DNA of 16,249 nt from Clostridia bacterium (GTDB lineage Bacteria > Bacillota_A > Clostridia > Oscillospirales > Butyricicoccaceae): NCBI GenBank assembly GCA_017421885.1, contig JAFOHJ010000225.1:1-16249 (forward strand), in the 5' to 3' direction. Numbering within the stretch: the stretch's first letter is position 1; the number at the start of each line of letters is the position of its first letter. The notes below the pieces were generated by a model that saw only the letters and a list, made by a program, of their open reading frames with translations, was not told the origin of the DNA and made no database searches. The position numbers were made by a program, and so were the translations under genes. This document shows positions 6,981-13,782 of the stretch, one piece after another.

Positions 6981-8372
6981 TTATTTGACCTTTCTTACTA
7001 CTCTCGAGCCCTGACGCATAGCGTATACGCCGCGTTTTTCGTCGCGGAGGACTTCATAGTTGGTGTCGCTGAATGCACCTCTTACAACGGCATAGCGGTC
7101 GGAAATGACAATCAAAGGAGCTTCCTTTTTGCCGAGATCGACAAAGGGTTTGCCATCCTTTTCAATAACCGTGAAGCCTGCGCCTTCGTCAGATTCATAT
7201 CTGCCGCAGATCTGGGAAAGATATTCGCCATCCCATGTATACTCGCGGTACTGGGGCAGGTTGATTGAAGGATCCTGTCCGGCTGCAAGGCGCATGAGAG
7301 AAAGGGCAGCCGGGGAAGCGGCTACATCTTCAGTATTGCAGAGGATAATGGCGCCAAGGCCCAGTTCATAGGACCAGACCATAGCCGAAGATACTCCGGG
7401 CAGGCTGCCGTTATGATATACGATGCTGTATCCATCGGCCTGAGCCTGCAAGAGGCCAAAACCATAGGTTGTGGCATAGCCGTTGGTCTGGCAGGGCTTG
7501 GTCATTTCGCGGATCGAGCTTTCACCGGCAACTCTGACACCGTTTGTGCCTTTGCCATAGTTGAGATACATAGAAACATACTTTGCCATATCGGCGATGG
7601 TCGATTTCATTGCGCCGCCGCCGTTGAGGACAAATGCATTGTCGAGATTGTTGGAGATGGTTCTGGGGCCATGCTCTGTGACATATATGACCGATGCATT
7701 GAGGTCCTGAGCAGGAGCGACAAATTCGCTTGAGCTGCGTTCCATGCCGAGGGGAAGGCAAATGTGATTCTTTATGTAGTCGGCAAACGAGCGCTCGCCC
7801 GATACCTGCATGATGATATGGGACAGGAGGGCAAAGCCGTCGTTAAAATAGCTCATGGCGCGGCCGGGAAGATCTATGTGATATTCCTGGTCGTTGATGC
7901 GCTTTGCAACGACCGATGTGCCATAGGCCTCGAGCTCGGCATTAAAGGCAAAGTCGCCGTCCTTTTCCTGCGAGAAGCCCATTTCTTTTGCCATGTTTTC
8001 CATCAGCAGGCGCTTCTGGGGATAAAATCCGCCGCTGTGGCTCATCAGGTGACGGATGCGCACAGGCTCGGGCTGGTTCACATTGGTGTATTCGGGAAGA
8101 TATTTGCTTATAGGATCGTCGATCGAAAGCTTGCCTTCCTCATGGAGCTGCATGATGGCAAGAGATGTGAAGGACTTGGTTATGGATGCAACACCGAAAA
8201 TCGTGTCGCGGTCGATGGGCAGGCTGTGCTCAGCATCACGCAGGCCATAATACTTTTCGAAAATCAGGCTGCCGTTTTTGTCTACAACCGCAGCAGCAAG
8301 ACCGGCGGCATTGCCGGCTGACATGATATCATTAATTACCTGATCAAACTTATTGATATTGGCTTCAAACAT
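6981..8372 (-). CDS. Serine hydrolase, class C beta-lactamase-related
   Basis: This 463-residue protein has all three motifs of the penicillin-binding fold: S63-I-T-K66 (nucleophile and general base), Y175-F-N177 and H320-N-G322. The domain covers about residues 8-350. The C-terminal 100 residues form a separate beta-rich tail (ICGRYESDEGAGFTVIEKDG), as in many esterase/D-aminopeptidase relatives. No signal peptide or membrane anchor is seen, so it is probably cytoplasmic, which argues against a role as a cell-wall carboxypeptidase. Possible roles are esterase, amidase or D-amino-acid peptidase. AAAGGAG (8381-8387), eight bases from ATG, sets the start. It is the first gene of the four-gene leftward operon with ywlG, yggS and the Nudix gene. 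The divergent promoter region is shared with the two-component system, so the response regulator could control it. Confidence 0.92.
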   Translation of the reverse strand: MFEANINKFDQVINDIMSAGNAAGLAAAVVDKNGSLIFEKYYGLRDAEHSLPIDRDTIFGVASITKSFTSLAIMQLHEEGKLSIDDPISKYLPEYTNVNQPEPVRIRHLMSHSGGFYPQKRLLMENMAKEMGFSQEKDGDFAFNAELEAYGTSVVAKRINDQEYHIDLPGRAMSYFNDGFALLSHIIMQVSGERSFADYIKNHICLPLGMERSSSEFVAPAQDLNASVIYVTEHGPRTISNNLDNAFVLNGGGAMKSTIADMAKYVSMYLNYGKGTNGVRVAGESSIREMTKPCQTNGYATTYGFGLLQAQADGYSIVYHNGSLPGVSSAMVWSYELGLGAIILCNTEDVAASPAALSLMRLAAGQDPSINLPQYREYTWDGEYLSQICGRYESDEGAGFTVIEKDGKPFVDLGKKEAPLIVISDRYAVVRGAFSDTNYEVLRDEKRGVYAMRQGSRVVRKVK

Positions 8373-8481
8373 AAGTTTTTCTCCTTTGCAATTTTATCTG
8401 ATTACAGTTTATCACGGAATGGGAAAAATAAAAAGCCAATATGGCGAAACATTTTTACTTTTCTTTCGTCTAAAAACAAAG

Positions 8482-8503
8482 CTTAAAATAATCTTAAGAA
8501 AAT
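8482..8503 (+). repeat. 11-bp tandem direct repeat, candidate response-regulator operator
   Basis: CTTAAAATAAT (8482-8492) is followed at once by CTTAAGAAAAT (8493-8503), with 9 of 11 positions identical. A weaker third copy (CTAAAAACAAA) begins at 8470. An 11-base period places the half-sites on one face of the helix, as in head-to-tail binding by OmpR/PhoB-type regulators. The repeat ends six bases before the predicted -35 box of the response regulator gene, where an activator would sit. Confidence 0.5.
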
Positions 8504-8509
8504 GACGGC

Positions 8510-8538
8510 TTTAAAGTTAAAAGATAAATTGCTAAAAT
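8510..8538 (+). promoter_or_regulatory. Candidate promoter of the two-component operon
   Basis: TTTAAA (-35, 8510-8515), a 17-base spacer and TAAAAT (-10, 8533-8538) preceded by TGC, an extended -10. The weak -35 next to a direct repeat suggests activator-dependent transcription. The transcript would start near 8545. Confidence 0.55.
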
Positions 8539-8545
8539 AATGATG

Positions 8546-8553
8546 AAAGGTGG
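8546..8553 (+). promoter_or_regulatory. Ribosome binding site that sets the response-regulator start
   Basis: AAAGGTGG ends eight bases before ATG 8562. The alternatives GTG 8550 and ATG 8556 overlap the site or lie two bases from it, so they are less likely. Confidence 0.65.
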
Positions 8554-8561
8554 AAATGGAG

Positions 8562-9251
8562 ATGTATAATATTCTTATTTGCGACGACGAAAAAGATATC
8601 CGCGCCGCGCTTAAAATATATCTGACAAACGAAGTCTACAATCTTATTGAAGCAGAAAATGGCCGCGAGGCCGTTGAAATATCTGAAAATACCGAACTTC
8701 ATCTTGCAATCATGGATATTATGATGCCCGAGATGGACGGCCTTTCGGCAATGGAGAAGATCCGCGAGAAGTTCAATTTTCCTATACTTCTTCTGACAGC
8801 CAAGAGCGAGGACAGCGACAAGATCATGGGACTCAATATGGGAGCCGATGACTATATCACAAAGCCTTTTAATCCTCTTGAGGTACAGGCGAGGGTCCGT
8901 TCGCAGCTGAGGAGATATACAAATCTCGGCGGCATGGAAAAGGCCAAGACTACCCTCGTTGTAGGCGGTATCGAGCTTGATGATGAGATACGCAAGGTTA
9001 CGGTGGACGGAGAAGCGGTGTCGCTGACACCTCTTGAATATAACATCCTCAAGCTGCTTATGGAGAGCCCCGGCAGGGTCTATTCCTCTGCCGAGATATA
9101 CCGCAGTGTGTGGAATGAGGCGGCCTATGGTGCAGACAGTGCCGTAGCCGTGCATATCCGACACCTGCGCGAAAAACTGGAGATTAATCCCTCCGAACCT
9201 CGATATATCAAGGTAGTATGGGGCGTGGGATATAAGATGGAGAAGATCTAA
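8562..9251 (+). CDS. Response regulator, OmpR/PhoB family (VanR-like)
   Basis: A 229-residue two-domain regulator. The receiver domain (1-120) has the acidic pair D8-D9, the phosphoacceptor D52 in MDIMMPEMDG, the switch T79 region in LLLTAKSED and K101 in YITKPFNPLEV. The winged-helix DNA-binding domain (about 130-229) shows SLTPLEYNILKLLMESPG, the recognition helix around AVAVHIRHLREKLE and the terminal hairpin YIKVVWGVGYKME. The layout and loops are closest to VanR-like regulators of Firmicutes. ATG 8562 is preferred over GTG 8550 because of the ribosome binding site. The stop codon directly abuts the kinase ATG. It probably binds the repeat at 8482-8503 and regulates its own operon; control of the divergent serine hydrolase operon is possible. 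Confidence 0.93.
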   Translation: MYNILICDDEKDIRAALKIYLTNEVYNLIEAENGREAVEISENTELHLAIMDIMMPEMDGLSAMEKIREKFNFPILLLTAKSEDSDKIMGLNMGADDYITKPFNPLEVQARVRSQLRRYTNLGGMEKAKTTLVVGGIELDDEIRKVTVDGEAVSLTPLEYNILKLLMESPGRVYSSAEIYRSVWNEAAYGADSAVAVHIRHLREKLEINPSEPRYIKVVWGVGYKMEKI

Positions 9252-11210
9252 ATGAAAATGACCGAAAATCTGGCCCTTAAAATAGCGGCTGTTTTCGTCG
9301 TCTTTTTTGCCTCAATAGGCATGGTAGTGGGCGGCGGTGCCGCCATATGTGCCAATGAGATGGGGCTGTACAGTGCCTCTGCCGATTTTTATATGGATGC
9401 AAGTGATGTGTCGGACAATTTATCTTTTCTGGCCGAGAGTATCACAGCCGAGTATTTCAGAGATCCCGACACATTTATCACCAGTCTTCAGATGGGATAT
9501 AATGCCTATTCACCGGCTTATTCCAATGTCTGCCTGGAGATTGTTGACCATGCAGGTAATATTATTGCTTCCAATACAGAGGATTTGGTGAGCGAGAGCG
9601 AAACAATCGCCAGCTGCATGGTTTTTGCTGTTCATGATGGCGAGGGCGGCTGGTGGCTGGTAGACAGCATTGGAGATGGAATGGCCGACAGCGAGGCAGT
9701 GGGAGGGATCTCGGTATATGTAGTCAGTGCGACAGAAATACCTCCTGCAAGCATGACAGACAATTATAACCTGTATGTTTTCCTCAGAGAGGGCCGCCAT
9801 GCTTTTCTGTATGTTGCCGGTATTTCGGCCCTTCTGCTGGCTATGGCATTTGTTTATCTCTGCTGCGGTGTGGGACACATCGAGGGGAAACCGGGCATTA
9901 CCCTGAACCCGCAGGATAAGGTGCCCTATGATCTCTATCTGTCTGCGATGTCAGCCATCATATACGGTGTGGCTTCCATGACATACATAATAAGTGACAG
10001 ACTGTATCATTCCGACAGGATGGAATACCTGCTGGTATTCGGTTCGTTGATGATAGGTGTTTTTGCCCTTCTTCTGCTGGCGGTGCTACTCACTAGTGTT
10101 ACCCGATTCAAATACGGACACTGGTGGCACAATACGGTATTATGGCGTGCGATAAAACTCTGTGTTGCCATCACAAAGGCCTGTGTAAAAGGGACTATAA
10201 ACTGCTTTACCGCTCTTCGTTACGAGTGGCGGGTAGCTCTGGCGGTAATAACTTTCTCGCTGGTAAGCATCAGCGGCGGTGGCCCGGCATTGTGCGCTTT
10301 GGCTGTGACGTTGGTGCTGTGCTGTCTTTCGGCAAATCGCCTCCGCCGCCTTTTTGAAGGAGCGGAAGAGATCGCCGGCGGCAACGTGGACTACAAGATC
10401 GAGGAAGACGGGCTTCACGGTCAGTTGAGAAACCATGCAGTGAACCTCAATTCCATTGCGGGAGGCCTCGGTATTGCGGTTGAGCAGAGGATAAAGTCTG
10501 AAAGGCTCAAGACAGAGCTCATAACCAATGTATCTCATGACATCAAGACACCTCTTACATCTATAATCAACTATGTCGATCTGCTTAAGAAAGAGCCGCT
10601 GACGGGCAAGGCGCATGAATATGCAAATACTCTTGAACGCCATGCAAACCGCCTTAAAAAGCTGACGGAGGACCTTGTGGAGGCCTCCAAAGCGGCTACA
10701 GGCAATATAAAGGCCGAGCTGATACCCATGAATGTCTGCGAGCTTATCAATCAGGCTGTGGGTGAATACAGCGAGCGCCTTGAAAAAAGCCGCATCGAGC
10801 CGGTGGTGGCCATTCCTGAAGCACCCAGATATATTCTTGCCGACGGAAGGCTGATATGGCGTGTTATCGAGAATCTGCTGTCCAATGCAGCCAAATATGC
10901 TCAGCCGGGAACAAGACTTTATATTTCACTTATCGAGAGGCATGGAAGAGTTGTCATCGAAATGAAGAATATTTCTAGGGAGAGGCTCAATATCGATGCC
11001 GAAGAGCTTACTGAGCGCTTTGTGCGCGGCGACAGCTCGCGACATACCGAAGGAAGCGGACTGGGCCTTAATATTGCCCGAAGCCTGACCGAGCTCCAGC
11101 ATGGCAGTATGGACATCGAGATCGACGGCGACCTGTTTAAGGTGTCGCTGGCTTTTGAGGCCCTGGATGATCAGATGGATTTTCTTGACGAGCTGCCAAT
11201 TGACATTTAA
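9252..11210 (+). CDS. Sensor histidine kinase with multi-span membrane sensor
   Basis: A 652-residue membrane kinase, partner of the regulator just upstream. There is a first span at about 8-33, then an external domain of about 150 residues (34-183). Spans follow near 184-206, 228-248 and 259-284, with a hydrophobic pair near 327-360. A HAMP-like linker (FEGAEEIAGGNVDYKI) leads into the H-box TNVSHDIKTPLTSIINYVDL with H429. The catalytic domain has the N-box NLLSNAAKYA (N541, N545) and the G2 box EGSGLGLNIA (601-609). The usual DxGxG box is replaced by MKNISRERLNID, as in many VanS-type kinases of Firmicutes, together with RFVRGDSSRHTEGSGLGL. The start ATG follows the previous stop without a gap; GGAG (9239-9242) lies nine bases upstream. 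It is much longer than VanS (about 380), and the signal is unknown; the external domain is the likely ligand site. Confidence 0.92.
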   Translation: MKMTENLALKIAAVFVVFFASIGMVVGGGAAICANEMGLYSASADFYMDASDVSDNLSFLAESITAEYFRDPDTFITSLQMGYNAYSPAYSNVCLEIVDHAGNIIASNTEDLVSESETIASCMVFAVHDGEGGWWLVDSIGDGMADSEAVGGISVYVVSATEIPPASMTDNYNLYVFLREGRHAFLYVAGISALLLAMAFVYLCCGVGHIEGKPGITLNPQDKVPYDLYLSAMSAIIYGVASMTYIISDRLYHSDRMEYLLVFGSLMIGVFALLLLAVLLTSVTRFKYGHWWHNTVLWRAIKLCVAITKACVKGTINCFTALRYEWRVALAVITFSLVSISGGGPALCALAVTLVLCCLSANRLRRLFEGAEEIAGGNVDYKIEEDGLHGQLRNHAVNLNSIAGGLGIAVEQRIKSERLKTELITNVSHDIKTPLTSIINYVDLLKKEPLTGKAHEYANTLERHANRLKKLTEDLVEASKAATGNIKAELIPMNVCELINQAVGEYSERLEKSRIEPVVAIPEAPRYILADGRLIWRVIENLLSNAAKYAQPGTRLYISLIERHGRVVIEMKNISRERLNIDAEELTERFVRGDSSRHTEGSGLGLNIARSLTELQHGSMDIEIDGDLFKVSLAFEALDDQMDFLDELPIDI

Positions 11211-11218
11211 TATCCCTT

Positions 11219-11256
11219 AACTGCCGACGGAATAACATCCGTGCGGCAGTTTTTTG
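11219..11256 (+). terminator. Intrinsic terminator of the two-component operon
   Basis: AACTGCCG-ACGG (11219-11230) pairs with CCGT-CGGCAGTT (ending at 11251), with one bulged G and an eight-base loop, and is followed by a T-run. It starts nine bases after the kinase stop. Confidence 0.88.
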
Positions 11257-11337
11257 TCTAAAGGTCTTTTAAAACATTCTTTAATGTGGTAATTTAGAAT
11301 TATAGAAAAATATATTGAAAATGGAGTTGAAACGATC

Positions 11338-12348
11338 ATGGAAGGATATGCAAAGCTCATAGAAGAATACAGAGGCGGACTGCTTGAAAACACTCATTAC
11401 GGATATATCTGTGTGGTAGATAAAGATTCGAATGTTATTTACAGCGCAGGTGATATAAACAACAAGGTGTTTTACCGTTCGGCATCCAAGCCGGTGCAGG
11501 CGCTTCCCACAATTGCCATGGGCCTCGATCGCGAGTTTGGCCTGACCGACACCGAGTGCGCCATTTTTGCAGGCTCGCATACGGCGCAGGATGTCCATGT
11601 AAATGCCCTTGAGAGTATTATGCTCAAGGCGGGCATTGATGAAAACGATCTTATCATGAAGCCGGCTGTTCCTGCCGATGTTCAGAGCAACGAAGAGCGC
11701 ATCAGGCAGGGAATACCTCCCCGTAAGGTCTTCCACAATTGTTCGGGCAAGCATCTTTCGCTCATGCTGCTGCAGCGCAGGCTCACCGGATCGGTAAAGG
11801 GATATCACGAAATATCGTCTCCGGCGCAGCAGACGGTCCTCAGAGCCATGGCTATTGCCAGTGAGGTCGATAAGGAAGATATCGGAATAGGAATCGACGG
11901 CTGCGGAGTTCCTGTTTTTGCTGTTCCTATAAAGAATATTGCCTGCGCCTTCAAGAATCTTGCAAGACCCGAAAAAATGGCTGATGAAGAGCTTGCAGAG
12001 GCGGCGCGCAGATTCGTGCCCATGATAAATGCAAATCCCATCATGCTGCGCGGACGCGGTTTTATCTGCGGCAATATCAACCGCGATCAGAACCTTATCG
12101 GCAAAGGCGGAGCAATGGGCGTATACGGAGTGGCTCTTAAGGAAGAAGGTCTTGGCATCAGCCTCAAGATCGCCGACGGCACCGACTATCTTTGGCCCTT
12201 CCTGCTGGCAGGCATCTTCCGTGAAATAGGCTATAATAAACAGGAAACTCTTGATATGCTCTACGGTCTTAATTCGGGAATTATCCGCAACGACAACGAT
12301 CTTGTCGTAGGCGAGGCGAAGAATGTATTTGAACTTAAAAGGGGATAA
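11338..12348 (+). CDS. L-asparaginase II family (Rhizobium etli ReAV type)
   Basis: This 336-residue enzyme converts L-asparagine to aspartate and ammonia. It belongs to Pfam Asparaginase_II, which is unrelated to the E. coli AnsA/AnsB fold and resembles serine beta-lactamases/glutaminases. The active-site positions I recall for ReAV recur at the same numbers: S48 and K51 in YRSASKPVQALP, S80 in GSHTAQDVHV, C135 and K138 in HNCSGKHLS, D187 and C189 in IDGCGVPVFAVP. K256 in GKGGAMGVYG would be the second lysine. C135, K138 and C189 bind zinc in ReAV. No signal peptide is seen, so it is cytoplasmic. GGAG (11323-11326), 11 bases before ATG, is the ribosome binding site. No convincing promoter is seen; a TAGAAT at 11295-11300 lacks a -35. 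The SDR gene follows after three bases and 5-formyl-THF cyclo-ligase overlaps that, so the three form one operon. Confidence 0.93.
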   Translation: MEGYAKLIEEYRGGLLENTHYGYICVVDKDSNVIYSAGDINNKVFYRSASKPVQALPTIAMGLDREFGLTDTECAIFAGSHTAQDVHVNALESIMLKAGIDENDLIMKPAVPADVQSNEERIRQGIPPRKVFHNCSGKHLSLMLLQRRLTGSVKGYHEISSPAQQTVLRAMAIASEVDKEDIGIGIDGCGVPVFAVPIKNIACAFKNLARPEKMADEELAEAARRFVPMINANPIMLRGRGFICGNINRDQNLIGKGGAMGVYGVALKEEGLGISLKIADGTDYLWPFLLAGIFREIGYNKQETLDMLYGLNSGIIRNDNDLVVGEAKNVFELKRG

Positions 12349-12351
12349 ATT

Positions 12352-13134
12352 ATGCTGAAAGGAAAAACAGTCATCGTAACCGGCGGAGCAGGAGGCATCG
12401 GACGTGCCACTGCTCTTGAGTTTGCACGATTGGGTGTATTTGTATATATAGTGGATATCGACCGTGACGGTGGCGTTGAAACGGCAAAGATGATCACGCG
12501 CAAGGGCGGCGATTGCCACTTTATCTGCGGCGATATAACCGAAGAGGCAGTGCTCCGCGAAGCGGCAAGACAGGTGATCGCAGAGCGCGGCACAGTCGAT
12601 TTTCTTATCAACAATGCCTGCACAAGCCGAAAGGGCATCCTTTCGGGCTGCTCTTTTGATGATTTTAACTATATTCTGCGTTTAGGTGTAACGGCGCCTT
12701 ATATGCTGTCACTTCTGCTCAAGGATAATTTTGCCGAGGGAGCATCTATAGTAAATATCTCGTCGAGCCGTCATCTTATGAGTCAGGCCGACACCGAGAG
12801 CTATACCGCTGCCAAGGGAGGCATCGCGGCGCTTACACACGCCCTTAGCGTAAGTCTTGCGGGAAAGGTCAGGGTCAATTCGGTTTCTCCCGGATGGATA
12901 GAGACCGGAGGCTGGCATAAAGGTGAAGAAGGCTTTGAGCCGCAGTACACCGAAGGCGACCGTCTGCAGCATCCTGTGGGCAGAGTTGGAGTCCCCAAGG
13001 ATATCGTAAATGCAATTATTTTCCTTTGTCTGCCGAGTTCAGGATTCATAACCGGTCAGGACATCGTGGTCGATGGAGGAATGACCAAACAGATGATATA
13101 TCACAACGATCTGGGGTGGAGCTATGAGCCTTAA
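12352..13134 (+). CDS. Short-chain dehydrogenase/reductase (SDR, classical)
   Basis: A 260-residue Rossmann-fold oxidoreductase. The cofactor motif is T10-G-G-A-G-G-I-G17. D35 at the end of strand 2 (VYIVDID) points to NAD(H) over NADP(H). N87-N88-A is in place. The catalytic triad is S138, Y151 and K155 (YTAAK). SPGWIETG and the strand VDGGMTK follow. The fourth tetrad residue, Asn in the usual 'V-N-L-T-G-P-F' segment, appears to be a Gly (L-G-V-T-A-P-Y, G112). This could be a family trait or could alter the proton relay. The tail MIYHNDLGWSYEP extends past the usual end. The substrate is unknown; FabG is unlikely, given the isolated context and tail. The ribosome binding site AAGGGG (12339-12344) is inside the end of the asparaginase gene, and its own end overlaps the cyclo-ligase gene by 11 bases, so both neighbours are co-transcribed. 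Confidence 0.88.
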   Translation: MLKGKTVIVTGGAGGIGRATALEFARLGVFVYIVDIDRDGGVETAKMITRKGGDCHFICGDITEEAVLREAARQVIAERGTVDFLINNACTSRKGILSGCSFDDFNYILRLGVTAPYMLSLLLKDNFAEGASIVNISSSRHLMSQADTESYTAAKGGIAALTHALSVSLAGKVRVNSVSPGWIETGGWHKGEEGFEPQYTEGDRLQHPVGRVGVPKDIVNAIIFLCLPSSGFITGQDIVVDGGMTKQMIYHNDLGWSYEP

Positions 13135-13672
13135 AGAAGAAAAAGCGGCTCTCCGTAAAGAGATAAGAAGGCAGCGCCGTGCGTTGGACCCGGTTGAAAG
13201 AAAAAAGTGGGATTCGGCCATTGAAAAAAAGGTGCTGGGGATTGATGAATACAGGAAGGCAGACACGGTGTTCTGTTTTGTGTCTTACGGCGGTGAGCCG
13301 GAAACACGAGGCATTTTGAGCGATTGTTTTGCGTCGGGCAAACGTCTTGTTGTGCCCCGCTGCAGGGAGCAGGGCGAAATGGATGCTGTTGTAATAGCTT
13401 CGATGGATGACCTTAAGGAAGGAATGTACGGCATACTCGAGCCATCGGAAGGTCTGCCGACAGTAGATTTTGAAGAGATCGATTTTGCCGTCGTTCCGGC
13501 GCTGGCGTTCACCCCCGAAGGCGAAAGGCTGGGTCAGGGCGGAGGATATTATGACCGCTTTATGGCAAAGACAAAAGCCTTTACCTGCGGAATATGCTAT
13601 GGCTGCTTTGTCCTGCCATCAGTGCCCACAGAAGAGTTTGACAAAAGGGTAAGACTGATTGTTTGTGAATAA
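13124..13672 (+). CDS. 5-formyltetrahydrofolate cyclo-ligase
   Basis: A 182-residue cytoplasmic enzyme, normal for the family (about 180-200). It uses ATP to convert 5-formyl-THF to 5,10-methenyl-THF and so clears an inhibitory folate. Signatures are the basic N-terminal helix ALRKEIRRQRRAL, YGGEPET (55-61), MYGILEPSEG (101-110), PALAFTPEGERLGQGGGYYD (125-144) with its glycine loop, and the final CYGCFVLPSVP. ATG 13124 lies inside the end of the SDR gene (11-base overlap), with GGGG (13113-13116) about seven bases upstream. The next gene, glyA, has its own promoter, but no terminator is seen between them, so read-through is possible. This fits function: serine hydroxymethyltransferase both makes 5-formyl-THF as a side product and is inhibited by it. 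Confidence 0.94.
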   Translation: MSLKEEKAALRKEIRRQRRALDPVERKKWDSAIEKKVLGIDEYRKADTVFCFVSYGGEPETRGILSDCFASGKRLVVPRCREQGEMDAVVIASMDDLKEGMYGILEPSEGLPTVDFEEIDFAVVPALAFTPEGERLGQGGGYYDRFMAKTKAFTCGICYGCFVLPSVPTEEFDKRVRLIVCE

Positions 13673-13696
13673 ATGTGCAAAAATCCATCTTTCTAC

Positions 13697-13726
13697 TTGA
13701 CCAAATAGTGCATATTGGTGTAGAAT
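13697..13726 (+). promoter_or_regulatory. Sigma-A promoter of glyA
   Basis: TTGACC (-35, 13697-13702), an 18-base spacer and TAGAAT (-10, 13721-13726). The start near 13733 gives a leader of about 50 bases, too short for a riboswitch. The leader contains an AT-rich near-palindrome (about 13744-13766). Confidence 0.75.
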
Positions 13727-13782
13727 GAATGCATAGCGTTTTACTTAATAAAACTTTTTATTTAATACATGGAGGTAAAATC

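Noticed and set aside
7764..8321. Plus-strand open frame of 185 codons within the serine hydrolase
   Set aside because: It is antisense to the region carrying the SxxK and YxN motifs; no ribosome binding site.
8381..8460. Sigma-E-like GCCATATT on minus, upstream of the serine hydrolase operon
   Set aside because: The -35 half looks good, but the -10 candidate (CATTCCGT) is too distant and poorly matched. A sigma-A alternative (TTTTTA, 17 bases, TAAACT) is also weak, so no promoter is called.
8532..9164. Minus-strand open frame of 210 codons opposite the response regulator
   Set aside because: The composition is unlike a real protein and it overlaps the full conserved receiver and DNA-binding domains on plus.
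11281..12519. Long minus-strand open frame of 412 codons
   Set aside because: It lies antisense to the asparaginase gene, crosses two intergenic regions, has no ribosome binding site and a Cys/His-rich composition typical of an antisense shadow. The plus-strand genes are unmistakable.
13733..13782. Possible glycine or folate riboswitch before glyA
   Set aside because: The leader is only about 50 bases and AT-rich, with no conserved aptamer elements.
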